Below are positions 56,056 through 64,000 of a stretch of DNA of 64,000 nucleotides, piece by piece (the stretch's first letter is position 1; every line of letters begins with the position of its first letter). This DNA comes from Thalassospira lohafexi. GTDB lineage: Bacteria > Pseudomonadota > Alphaproteobacteria > Rhodospirillales > Thalassospiraceae. The notes under the pieces are model-generated. The model saw only the letters and a program-made list of their open reading frames with translations. It was not told where the DNA came from and made no database searches. The DNA lies in the NCBI RefSeq assembly GCF_002844275.1, contig NZ_NXGX01000003.1:62001-126000 (forward strand), written 5' to 3'. The position numbers and the translations under genes were made by a program.

Positions 56056-57003
56056 ATGCGTAAGCTCGCAATCGCGGCTACCATGGTCGCAACTTTGATT
56101 TCCGGCACTGCATTTGCGGAATATCCGGAAAAAACCATTAACTATATTATTCCGTTCAATGCCGGTGGTGAATCCGATGTTTCGGCACGTTTCCAGCAGG
56201 CATATCTGGAACAAATTTCCAGTCAGCCTGTTGTCATCCAATATATGGCCGGTGCTGGCGGTGCACAGGCGTGGTCGCAACTGAATGGCATGGAAGGTGA
56301 CGGTTACACCATCATGGGGATCAACCTTCCGCATACCATTTTGCAGCCGATGGAAAAAGATGTCGGGTACGAAACCAAGGACCTGACCTATATCAACTTC
56401 TTCCACTATACGCCGAACGCCCTGTTCGTTCCCAAAGACAGCGAATTCAAGTCGCTTGGCGAACTGATCGAGTATGCAAAAGCCAATCCGGGTATGGTGA
56501 CGCTGAGCGGGTCTGGATCAAATTCCGCCAACCATCTTGGTCAGGTTCAGTTTGACCAGCTTGCCGGGATCACGACGACATATGTTCCATTCAGCGGAAC
56601 CGGCCCGGCCGTGACGGCTATTCTGGGCAGTCAGACCACGGGTGGCTTTAACTATGTCACATCGGGTGTGAATAACGGCGATGGCATGCGGATGCTTGCG
56701 GTTGCCTCGGAAAACCGTGTGAAGGCTTTCCCGGATGTTCCGACCTTCAAGGAACTTGGTTTTGACATTACCGGCGGTGCATTCCGCGGTGTGGCTGTTC
56801 CGAATTCAACCCCGGAACCGATCCGTGAAAAAATCTCGCAGATGGTCACGGATGTAAACAATAACAGCGAATTCCAGAAAAAGATGGAAGATGCCGGTTT
56901 TGTTCTGACCGATATCCCTTACGACTTCATCAATGATTTCGTTGCGGCCAAATCAGAAGAATACCGCGCAATCGCAGAGAAGCTTGGCATTGCCAATCGA
57001 TAA
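56056..57003 (+). CDS. Tripartite tricarboxylate transporter substrate-binding protein (TctC/Bug family)
   Basis: The 315-residue periplasmic receptor has a signal peptide of about 22 residues (MRKLAIAATMVATLISGTAF ending in A). Bug-family motifs are NYIIPFNAGGESDVSARFQQ, AGGAQAWSQLN, PNALFVPKDSEFKSLGELIEYAKANPG, GSGSNSANHLG and RMLAVASENRVKAFPDVPTFKELG. GGGAGGA lies 7 bases before the ATG. First gene of the operon with TctA/B, two tartrate dehydrogenases and glycerate kinase, so tartrate (or a close relative) is the probable ligand. Confidence 0.93.
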   Translation: MRKLAIAATMVATLISGTAFAEYPEKTINYIIPFNAGGESDVSARFQQAYLEQISSQPVVIQYMAGAGGAQAWSQLNGMEGDGYTIMGINLPHTILQPMEKDVGYETKDLTYINFFHYTPNALFVPKDSEFKSLGELIEYAKANPGMVTLSGSGSNSANHLGQVQFDQLAGITTTYVPFSGTGPAVTAILGSQTTGGFNYVTSGVNNGDGMRMLAVASENRVKAFPDVPTFKELGFDITGGAFRGVAVPNSTPEPIREKISQMVTDVNNNSEFQKKMEDAGFVLTDIPYDFINDFVAAKSEEYRAIAEKLGIANR

Positions 57004-57069
57004 GCGCGCGAAGCGACCAATAATAAACCTGCGACAATAAAAAAATCGGGATTGGAAAGGTCCATCGTC

Positions 57070-59139
57070 ATGGAGCTCCTTGGCTATTTCGTTAACGCCC
57101 TGACACCGTTGAATATTTTGATGGCGCTTGGGGGCGTGGTTCTTGGCACGGTAATCGGTGCTTTGCCGGGATTGTCGGCAACTATGGCGGTGGCCGTTCT
57201 GGTCCCTTTTACATTCACAATGGATCCAGCTACCGGCTTGATCGCACTGGGTGCGATTTATACCGGGGCCATTTATGGCGGGGCCTATGCCGCCATTCTG
57301 GTTAATACACCGGGAACGCCATCTGCAATCGCGACCACCTTTGATGGTTTCCCGATGGCCAAACGCGGTGATGGTAGTCTGGCAGTAACACTGGCAACGC
57401 TTGCTTCTGTTTTTGGCGGGCTTGTCGGGGGTGTGTTCCTGCTGCTGCTGTCACCGCCGCTGGCCAAAGTTGCGTTGGCCTTTGGTCCGCCGGAATATTT
57501 CTGGCTGGCGATTTTTGGACTAACCCTTATTTCCGCCCTGTCGGTTGGCAATACTCTTAAAGGACTGCTGGGCGGCTGTGTTGGCCTGATGTTGGCAATG
57601 GTCGGGGTGGCTGTGGTTGGCGGTGATATCCGCTTTACTATGGGAACCCATATGTTGCTGGGCGGGTTCGATATTGTTTCCGCATTGATCGGTCTTTACT
57701 GTATTCCGGTCCTGATTGATCTGGTGGCCACGCCTGACCCGCACTTAAAGGTTGAACAGGGCAATCGCGGTATTCGTCTGCGCGAAGCGTTCGGCATTGC
57801 CTGGAGCAGCAAATTCAACGTTCTGCGCAGTTCATTGATCGGGACCGTGATCGGTGTTTTGCCCGGTGCCGGGGGATCGATTGCCGGGCTGGTATCTTAT
57901 TCCGAGGCGCGTCGATCATCCAAACATCCTGAAACATTTGGCAATGGGGCACCTGATGGCATCATTGCCACGGAATCGGCCAATAACGCCACGGTTGGCG
58001 GCGGCTTTATCCCGACATTGGTGTTGGGCATTCCCGGCACACCGCCAGATGCGGTTATTCTTGGGGCCTTGCTGGTTCAGGGTATCAAGATCGGCCCGAC
58101 CCTGTTCACCCAGCAAGGCGATATTGTTTATACCTTTATCTTTGGTTTGCTGATCGCAACCGCGCTGATGTTGCCGGCGGGGCTTTTGATCGGGCGTTAT
58201 GCCTATAAGTCTATCGCATCCATTCCCAAAACATTGCTGGTGCCAACCATTGCGTTTTTAACCGTCGTTGGCAGCTTTGCCATCCATAGCAACCTGCATG
58301 ATGTGCAGATGATGCTGGCGCTTGGTGTGATTGGCTGGCTTTTGAATCGCTGTGGTTTTGCGCCATCGCCGATTGTTCTTGGACTGGTGTTAGGTCAGAT
58401 TGCCGAACAGGGGTTTGTTCAATCCTATCTGATTGGCAATGCGACCGGAAACCTTACGGGCATGTTCTTTGGCCGGCCGATCAGTCTGGCGATCGTGGTG
58501 CTGGCCGCATTTACGCTGCTTTATCCGCTGGTGTTTGCCAAGCGCAAGGAAAAAGCCCGGAAACGGGCACTGGATGCGGCGCGTAACTTTACCGACAGTG
58601 ACGGCGAAACGACGCTGGCTGTGGCAGATGCGCCAAAACCCGGGTTTGAACCATTTGCGGGTGTCAAAAAGCTGATGGCGCAGCCGCGCGATGCTGCCGG
58701 GATGATGTTGTCAGTATTGTTGATCATTGTTGCCGTCCTGGCCTTTGCCCAGACATCATCGATGTCGCCGATGGGATCGGTGTTTCCAAGCACAATTTCG
58801 GTTGCCATCGTTGTCTTGTCCATTGTGCTTCTGGGTTTGAATTTCTTGCGCAAACCAGCGGCCAAGACTGCAGGTCACGGGGCAGGCGAAGAATCATCAT
58901 CGCGGCGTTATGCCTTGGTCGCCGTCATGGCGGTTTGGGTTGCCGGTGTGCCAATAGTCGGGTTTGGTTGTATGGCGGTTCTGGCGTTCTTATTGCTGGC
59001 CCGGATATCCTGTTATGAGGCGATGACCCGGAAACAAATTCTTGGTGAGGCCGTAGCCGGCATTGTGATTGTCGGCGGTCTTTACCTTCTTATGGCGGAA
59101 GTTCTTCTGATCAGAATGCCAAAGGGGCTTCTGTTCTAG
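57070..59139 (+). CDS. Tripartite tricarboxylate transporter permease, TctA-TctB fusion
   Basis: The 689-residue membrane protein has residues about 1-500 as TctA (GTVIGALPGLSATMAVAVLVPFT; YGGAYAAILVNTPGTPSAIATTFDG; GVLPGAGGSIAGLVSYSEARRSSKHPE; GGGFIPTLVLGIPGTPPDAVILGALL) and about 525-689 as a TctB-like four-helix unit (MSPMGSVFPSTISVAIVVL; ALVAVMAVWVAGVPIVGFG). TctB is normally a separate gene; no separate tctB is present here, so the fusion supplies it. A TTG start at 57052 is possible, but the ATG at 57070 with GGAAAGG upstream is preferred. Confidence 0.92.
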   Translation: MELLGYFVNALTPLNILMALGGVVLGTVIGALPGLSATMAVAVLVPFTFTMDPATGLIALGAIYTGAIYGGAYAAILVNTPGTPSAIATTFDGFPMAKRGDGSLAVTLATLASVFGGLVGGVFLLLLSPPLAKVALAFGPPEYFWLAIFGLTLISALSVGNTLKGLLGGCVGLMLAMVGVAVVGGDIRFTMGTHMLLGGFDIVSALIGLYCIPVLIDLVATPDPHLKVEQGNRGIRLREAFGIAWSSKFNVLRSSLIGTVIGVLPGAGGSIAGLVSYSEARRSSKHPETFGNGAPDGIIATESANNATVGGGFIPTLVLGIPGTPPDAVILGALLVQGIKIGPTLFTQQGDIVYTFIFGLLIATALMLPAGLLIGRYAYKSIASIPKTLLVPTIAFLTVVGSFAIHSNLHDVQMMLALGVIGWLLNRCGFAPSPIVLGLVLGQIAEQGFVQSYLIGNATGNLTGMFFGRPISLAIVVLAAFTLLYPLVFAKRKEKARKRALDAARNFTDSDGETTLAVADAPKPGFEPFAGVKKLMAQPRDAAGMMLSVLLIIVAVLAFAQTSSMSPMGSVFPSTISVAIVVLSIVLLGLNFLRKPAAKTAGHGAGEESSSRRYALVAVMAVWVAGVPIVGFGCMAVLAFLLLARISCYEAMTRKQILGEAVAGIVIVGGLYLLMAEVLLIRMPKGLLF

Positions 59140-59191
59140 GACCATCGGTCACAAGAAAACTCCTTAACCTGCTAACGAACAGAGACTGAAA

Positions 59192-60268
59192 ATGAAAAAC
59201 TATCGTATTGCAGCCATCCCCGGCGACGGGATCGGTAAAGAGGTTGTTGCGGCCGGTGTTGAAGTTCTTGACGTGCTTGCCAAGCGCGACGGCGGCTTTA
59301 CCATGAGCTTTGATAATTTCGGTTGGGGCTCGGACTATTACAAAAAGCACGGGCTGATGATGCCAGCCGACGGTCGGAGCCAGATCGCGGATCATGATGC
59401 GATCTATTTTGGCGCGGTTGGTGCGCCCGATGTGCCGGACCATGTGACGCTTTGGGGGTTGCGTCTGGCGATTTGTCAGCCGTTTGATCAATACGCCAAT
59501 GTCCGCCCGACCCGTATTCTTCCGGGTATTGAAAGCCCGCTTCGCAATGTAAAGCAAAGCGAACTTGACTGGGTGATTGTACGGGAAAATTCCGAAGGCG
59601 AATATGCCGGTCAAGGCGGGCGTTCGCATGTGGGTTTGCCCGAAGAAGTTGCAACCGAAGTTTCGATTTTCACCCGTGCCGGTGTGACCCGGATCATGCG
59701 GTTTGCCTTTGATATGGCGCGCAGCCGTCCGCGCAAGAAATTGACCGTCGTGACCAAATCAAATGCCCAGCGCAACGGCATGGTCATGTGGGACGAAATT
59801 GCCAGCGAAGTCGCACAAGATTACCCGGATGTTGAATGGGACAAGATGCTGGTCGATGCCATGACCATGCGTATGACCCTGCGCCCCGAAACCCTTGATA
59901 CGATTGTCGCAACCAATCTTCATGCCGATATTCTGTCTGATCTTGCCGCCGCCCTTGCCGGATCGCTTGGCATTGCGCCGACCGCCAACCTTAATCCGGA
60001 AGGCAAATTCCCGTCCATGTTCGAACCTATCCATGGGTCTGCATTTGATATTACGGGTCAAGGCATTGCCAATCCTGTGGCGACGTTCTGGAGTGCGGTG
60101 ATGATGCTTGACCATCTGGGTGAAAAGGCCGCATCCGAACGCCTGATGCGCGCGGTTGAACGGGTCACCGCCAACCCGGACCTTCACACCCCTGATCTTG
60201 GTGGCAAGGCAACGACACGTCAGGTAACTGACGCGGTGATTGCTGCCATCCATGGCGAAAATAGCTAA
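59192..60268 (+). CDS. Tartrate dehydrogenase/decarboxylase family protein, first copy
   Basis: A beta-decarboxylating dehydrogenase of 358 residues (tartrate dehydrogenase/D-malate dehydrogenase group). Motifs: AAIPGDGIGKEVVAAGVEVL, GAVGAPDVPDHVTLWGLRL, NVRPTRILPGIESPL, VIVRENSEGEYAGQGG, TKSNAQRNGMVMWDE (catalytic Lys), ATNLHADILSDLAAAL (metal Asp residues) and EPIHGSAFDITGQGIANP. Such enzymes act on tartrate, D-malate and sometimes 3-isopropylmalate. The insert VGLPEEVATEVSIFTRAG distinguishes it from the second copy. It lies between tctAB and the glycerate kinase. Confidence 0.88.
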   Translation: MKNYRIAAIPGDGIGKEVVAAGVEVLDVLAKRDGGFTMSFDNFGWGSDYYKKHGLMMPADGRSQIADHDAIYFGAVGAPDVPDHVTLWGLRLAICQPFDQYANVRPTRILPGIESPLRNVKQSELDWVIVRENSEGEYAGQGGRSHVGLPEEVATEVSIFTRAGVTRIMRFAFDMARSRPRKKLTVVTKSNAQRNGMVMWDEIASEVAQDYPDVEWDKMLVDAMTMRMTLRPETLDTIVATNLHADILSDLAAALAGSLGIAPTANLNPEGKFPSMFEPIHGSAFDITGQGIANPVATFWSAVMMLDHLGEKAASERLMRAVERVTANPDLHTPDLGGKATTRQVTDAVIAAIHGENS

Positions 60269-60283
60269 TTGACAGGCGTGAAG

Positions 60284-61576
60284 ATGGGGGCAGGAAAAGT
60301 GCACGAATTGAATGATCCGACTTGGGTGAAAACCTTTCTGGTTGATCTTTTTAAGACCGCTGTCGATGCGGCCGACCCCCATCTTTGCCTGCCACATTTT
60401 CTTCCCGAGCCACCAAAGGGCAAAACCGTCGTCATCGGGGCCGGAAAGGCATCCGCCAAAATGGCACAGGCCCTTGAAAATCATTGGCAAGATGACCTTT
60501 CAGGTGTTGTTGTCACCCGCTATGGCCATGCAGTTCCAACCCGACAGATCGATGTCATCGAGGCCTCCCACCCGGTTCCCGATCAGGCCGGTTTAATGGC
60601 AACCCGACGTATCAGGGAATGTGTCGGAAACCTTTCGAAAGATGATCTGGTCATCTGTCTGATCTCCGGAGGCGGATCGGCCCTTCTGGTTGATCCCGCA
60701 CCCGGCATCAGTCTGGCCGATAAACAGGCCATCAATCAGGCATTGCTTAAATCCGGGGCGCCGATTGACGAAATGAACTGCGTGCGCCGCCATCTTTCAA
60801 TGGTCAAGGGCGGTAAACTTGCCGCTTTGTGCCATCCGGCACGGGTTGTTTCATTGCTGATTTCCGACGTACCAAATGATCAATTCCTCGACATTGCATC
60901 CGGTCCAACGGTGCCCGATCCAACGACATGTGCAGACGCGCTGCACATCATCGAACGTTACGGCATCAGCCTTCCCGATAATGTCCATAATCTTTTGCGC
61001 TACGGGGAAACCGAAACGATAAAACCGAGCGATCCGCGCGTGCAAAAGGCCGAGGCCAAGCTGATTGCCGCCCCCTACATGGCGCTGGATGCCGCGGCAC
61101 AAAAGGCACGCTCTGCCGGAATTGATGCGCTGATCATCGGCGATTCACTGGAAGGCGAATCATCAGAACTTGCACGTTCGATGGCGAAAACAGTCAAACA
61201 TATTGCATCACGTCAGAATATCAACAAACGCCCATGCGTCCTGCTTTCGGGCGGAGAAACGACGGTAACCGTCAAGGGAAATGGCCGGGGCGGTCGTAAT
61301 GTCGAGTTCCTGCTCGCACTTGCGATTGCACTTGATGGCATGTCGGGCATTCATGCCGTTGCCGGGGATACGGACGGCATTGACGGAATCGAAGAAATCG
61401 CCGGGGCGTATATTTCACCTGACACGCTTTTGCGCAGCTCACTTCGTAAGATGGACCCGATCACCTATCTTGAGAATAATGACGGTCATAGCTTTTTTGA
61501 ATCCCTGGATGACACAATCATCACAGGGCCAACATTGACCAACGTGAATGATTTCAGGGCAATTCTGATTTCCTGA
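60284..61576 (+). CDS. Glycerate 2-kinase (GckA/TtuD, MOFRL family)
   Basis: Phosphorylates glycerate, channelling tartrate-derived carbon to glycolysis; relatives in tartrate operons were originally called hydroxypyruvate reductase (TtuD). At about 430 residues it shows the family's N-terminal domain (KTVVIGAGKASAKMAQALE; SHPVPDQAG; VICLISGGGSALLVDPAPGI) and C-terminal MOFRL domain (VLLSGGETTVTVKGNGRGGRNVEFLLALAIAL; AVAGDTDGIDG). The frame begins at a TTG at 60269; I place the start at the ATG at 60284, though a GTG at 60299 with AGGA close by is possible. Flanked by the two tartrate dehydrogenase genes. Confidence 0.9.
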   Translation: MGAGKVHELNDPTWVKTFLVDLFKTAVDAADPHLCLPHFLPEPPKGKTVVIGAGKASAKMAQALENHWQDDLSGVVVTRYGHAVPTRQIDVIEASHPVPDQAGLMATRRIRECVGNLSKDDLVICLISGGGSALLVDPAPGISLADKQAINQALLKSGAPIDEMNCVRRHLSMVKGGKLAALCHPARVVSLLISDVPNDQFLDIASGPTVPDPTTCADALHIIERYGISLPDNVHNLLRYGETETIKPSDPRVQKAEAKLIAAPYMALDAAAQKARSAGIDALIIGDSLEGESSELARSMAKTVKHIASRQNINKRPCVLLSGGETTVTVKGNGRGGRNVEFLLALAIALDGMSGIHAVAGDTDGIDGIEEIAGAYISPDTLLRSSLRKMDPITYLENNDGHSFFESLDDTIITGPTLTNVNDFRAILIS

Positions 61577-61607
61577 TTGATAAGAACACACGACGGAGGA
61601 AAACATC

Positions 61608-62690
61608 GTGACAAGCGCCACCCATAAAATCGCAGTCATCGCAGGTGACGGCATCGGAACCGAAGTCATGCCCGAAGGCATCCGCGTTCTTGAGGCCACC
61701 GCAGATGTCTTTGGCATCGATCTGACATTCGACACCTTCGAATTTGGATCCTGTGACTATTATCAAAAGCATGGGCAGATGATGCCCGACGACTGGCGCG
61801 CACAGGTTGGCAATCATGATGCGATTTTCTTTGGCGCGGTCGGTTGGCCCGATACGGTGCCGGACCATATTTCGCTTTGGGGGTCGCTGATCCAGTTCCG
61901 GCGCGACTTTGACCAATATGTCAGCCTGCGCCCCGCCAAACTGATGCCCGGCGTGCCCTCCCCGCTTGCCGGTCGCAAACCCGGTGATATTGATTTCTAT
62001 GTCGTGCGCGAAAACACCGAAGGCGAATATTCCTCGGTCGGGGGCAAGATGTATCCCGGTACGGACCGCGAAATCGTCATTCAGGAAACGGTGATGTCGC
62101 GCACCGGGATTGATCGCATTTTGAAATATGCGTTCGAACTGGCGCAAAAACGCCCGCGCAAACATCTGACCTCGGCAACCAAATCGAACGGCATTTCAAT
62201 CACCATGCCCTATTGGGATGAACGGGTGGTCGAAATGGCGAAAAACTATCCCGACGTCAGCTGGGACAAATATCATATCGATATCCTGACCGCCCAGTTC
62301 GTCATGAACCCGGACCGCTTTGACGTGGTGGTCGCATCCAACCTGTTTGGCGATATCCTGTCCGACCTTGGCCCGGCCTGCACGGGGACAATCGGTATTG
62401 CACCATCGGGCAACATCAACCCGGAACGTAAATTCCCGTCCCTGTTCGAACCGGTACATGGGTCCGCCCCCGACATCGCGGGCAAGGGCATTGCCAACCC
62501 GATTGGCCAAATCTGGTCCGGGGCAATGATGCTTGATCATCTGGGCCATACCGATGCCCATGACGCCATCATGCACGCCATTGAAAACATCCTGCTCGAT
62601 GAAACGCTCCGCACCGCCGACCTTGGCGGATCGGCCGATACGATCACCTGTGGCAAGGCGATTGCCAAAGCCGTACGCGACAACGCCTAG
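61608..62690 (+). CDS. Tartrate dehydrogenase/decarboxylase (TtuC type), second copy
   Basis: The 360-residue enzyme is the closer match of the two copies to classical tartrate dehydrogenase: IAVIAGDGIGTEVMPEGIRVLEA, DTFEFGSCDYYQKHGQMMPDDW, GAVGWPDTVPDHISLWGSLIQFRRDFDQYVSLRPAKLMPG, VVRENTEGEYSSVGGKMYPGTDREIVIQETVMSRTGIDRI, TKSNGISITMPYWDERV and VASNLFGDILSDLGPACTG. These enzymes oxidise or decarboxylate tartrate (to oxaloglycolate or D-glycerate) and D-malate using NAD. The start is GTG with GGAGGA seven bases ahead. Last gene of the operon, followed by a terminator. Confidence 0.92.
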   Translation: MTSATHKIAVIAGDGIGTEVMPEGIRVLEATADVFGIDLTFDTFEFGSCDYYQKHGQMMPDDWRAQVGNHDAIFFGAVGWPDTVPDHISLWGSLIQFRRDFDQYVSLRPAKLMPGVPSPLAGRKPGDIDFYVVRENTEGEYSSVGGKMYPGTDREIVIQETVMSRTGIDRILKYAFELAQKRPRKHLTSATKSNGISITMPYWDERVVEMAKNYPDVSWDKYHIDILTAQFVMNPDRFDVVVASNLFGDILSDLGPACTGTIGIAPSGNINPERKFPSLFEPVHGSAPDIAGKGIANPIGQIWSGAMMLDHLGHTDAHDAIMHAIENILLDETLRTADLGGSADTITCGKAIAKAVRDNA

Positions 62691-62721
62691 GCAACGCACC
62701 TATAAAAATCCGTCCAAATCC

Positions 62722-62757
62722 GGCCTGATCCCCACCTTCCGGGGGTTGGGCCTTTTT
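62722..62757 (+). terminator. Intrinsic terminator of the tartrate operon
   Basis: A 12-bp stem (62722-62733 with 62741-62752, three G-T pairs) and a 7-base loop followed by TTTTT lie 32 bases past the last stop. Confidence 0.8.
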
Positions 62758-62841
62758 CGTCTGCCCGCCCATACAAAGTCCGTCATCAAGGACTGCGATG
62801 CGCATGCCTGCTCTTCCGTCCCAAGGTTGTGCAAAAACTTA

Positions 62842-63010
62842 AATTAGTATAGGTACAGCCCTGCTGCGACGCAGCACCTTAACGGGCAGGCACGCAGACC
62901 CGGTCGCCGACCAATATGGCCGACGGGTTGACGCCATACCGCCTGATAACATTCCAGCCCCGGGGACAGCCCCCCGAACCGAATGGGCTTGACGGAGACG
63001 GAGATTTTCT
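62842..63010 (+). promoter_or_regulatory. Structured 5' leader of the SulP gene
   Basis: Three hairpins stand in series before the GTG start. The first is TGCTGCG-A-CGCAGCA (62862-62876) within GCCC/GGGC (62858-62861 with 62884-62887). The second is ACCC-GTCG / CGAC-GGGT (62898-62928). The third is AGCCC-CGGGG / CCCCG-GGGCT (62956-62989), ending just before the ribosome-binding site. AT-rich sequence at 62832-62852 could supply the promoter. No coding frame fits this stretch; a riboswitch-like or attenuator leader is plausible. Confidence 0.5.
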
Positions 63011-64000
63011 GTGAACAGCGATTTTCTTCCGCGTTTGCGGGCTGAATGGCTTGGCAATATTCGCGGCGATGTGCTTTCGGGCCTTGTGGTGGCACTTGCC
63101 CTGATCCCCGAGGCGATTGCCTTTTCAATCATTGCCGGGGTTGATCCCAAGGTCGGGCTGTATGCCTCCTTCTCAATCGCCGTGATCACCGCGATCTTTG
63201 GCGGGCGTCCGGGTATGATTTCGGCCGCGACCGCGGCCACCGCTGTTTTGATGGGCTCGCTTGTCCGTGAGCACGGGCTTGATTACCTGCTCGCGGCAAC
63301 GGTTCTGGCGGGCGTTATCCAGATGGTGGCCGGCGCACTTCGCCTTGGCAGCCTGATGCGCTTTGTGTCCAAATCGGTGATGACCGGCTTTGTCAATGCG
63401 CTCGCCATTTTGATCTTCATGGCGCAGCTCCCCGAACTGACCAATGTCAGCTATATGACCTATGTGATGGTTGCCGGTGGCCTTGCCATCATTTACCTGT
63501 TCCCGCGCATTACCAAGGCCATCCCGTCGCCACTGGTGTGCATTGTGGTTCTGACCCTTGTGTCGCTGGCAATTCATGCCGATGTGCGCACGGTTGGCGA
63601 TATGGGCGCATTGCCCGATGCCTTCCCGGCAATCTATTTGCCCAACATTCCGCTTAACCTTGATACCTTCCTGATCATCCTGCCCTATTCGGCAGCGGTT
63701 GCCGCCGTTGGTCTTTTGGAAAGCCTGATGACCGCGCAGATCGTTGATGAGTTGACCGACACATCGTCAGACCGCACGCGTGAATGTTACGGTCAGGGCA
63801 TTGCCAACTTCTTCACCGGTTTCATCGGGGGCATGGCCGGCTGTGCGATGATTGGTCAGTCCGTGATCAACGTCAAATCGGGCGGCCGTGGCCGTTTGTC
63901 GACCTTCCTTGCGGGTATTTATCTTCTGATCCTGATTGTGGTTCTGGGCGATCTGGTGGCGATCATTCCGATGCCGGCTCTTGTTGCCATCATGATCATG
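63011..64000 (+). CDS. SulP/SLC26-family anion transporter, 5' part
   Basis: The reading frame stays open to the window end (330 codons seen; family members are about 480-570 residues, with or without STAS). It starts with GTG at 63011, preceded by GGAGA. The sequence has the SulP hallmark [37 protein letters not shown], then [50 protein letters not shown] and [27 protein letters not shown]. Substrates of the family are sulfate, bicarbonate or dicarboxylates and cannot be chosen from sequence alone. Confidence 0.92.
   Translation, partial: MNSDFLPRLRAEWLGNIRGDVLSGLVVALALIPEAIAFSIIAGVDPKVGLYASFSIAVITAIFGGRPGMISAATAATAVLMGSLVREHGLDYLLAATVLAGVIQMVAGALRLGSLMRFVSKSVMTGFVNALAILIFMAQLPELTNVSYMTYVMVAGGLAIIYLFPRITKAIPSPLVCIVVLTLVSLAIHADVRTVGDMGALPDAFPAIYLPNIPLNLDTFLIILPYSAAVAAVGLLESLMTAQIVDELTDTSSDRTRECYGQGIANFFTGFIGGMAGCAMIGQSVINVKSGGRGRLSTFLAGIYLLILIVVLGDLVAIIPMPALVAIMIM

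Overview
The window looks like chromosome of a free-living, organic-acid-eating alphaproteobacterium of the Rhodospirillales type. The evidence is the gene order chvI-chvG-hprK(short)-rapZ-manX-ptsH-ptsI-ahcY, many TRAP-type solute importers, and GC content in the mid-50s by eye. A Thalassospira-like marine bacterium is my best guess, but this rests on gene content only. I see no prophage, CRISPR array, tRNA or rRNA, and no complete insertion sequence.

Layout. 1-900: end of a YbaB-type gene and recR. 960-7810 (minus): a quinate/shikimate catabolic operon, TRAP-PQM, shikimate dehydrogenase, GntR regulator, QuiC fusion and AroQ, driven by a recognisable promoter with an inverted repeat around it. 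8190-15050: Crp/Fnr regulator overlapping a class III adenylate cyclase, an orphan FliW, a DUF4139 protein, a TPR protein, a membrane protein and a hydroxyacid dehydrogenase. 15170-19240: a PAS 'histidine kinase' that lacks its histidine, divergent from an HD phosphohydrolase. 19280-24710: a GntR with two HTH regions, divergent from a second TRAP operon ending in a UxaA/GarD-type sugar-acid dehydratase. 24800-28660: KtrAB potassium uptake and small enzymes. 28770-36920 (minus): ahcY, the regulatory PTS and ChvGI. 37180-44520: a DctB/DctD pair, a 156-bp perfect inverted-repeat element, a sigma-54 promoter and a TAXI-type TRAP transporter. 44700-55820: MFS, a small-protein gene followed by a likely anti-Shine-Dalgarno sRNA, LysR, GNAT, fmt, a DUF429-like gene, def, rmuC, acs and LysR. 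56050-62690: a tartrate operon with a tripartite tricarboxylate transporter (TctA-TctB fusion), two tartrate dehydrogenase paralogues and a glycerate kinase. 63011-end: a SulP anion transporter, cut by the window edge, behind a highly structured leader.

How it works together. Each of four binding-protein-dependent importers sits beside its own regulator, and three sit with catabolic enzymes: quinate/shikimate to protocatechuate, a sugar acid through UxaA/GarD, and tartrate through tartrate dehydrogenase and glycerate kinase. The TAXI system has no enzyme but appears to be under DctBD and sigma-54. The central block (PTS, HprK, RapZ, ChvGI) is a sensing module without sugar permeases.

Most worth following up: the tandem CCTCCC-loop RNA downstream of the 60-residue gene at 46220-46402, the DctBD/sigma-54/TAXI arrangement with its inverted-repeat element, the histidine-less kinase, the apparent AUU start of dctB, and the leader of the SulP gene.
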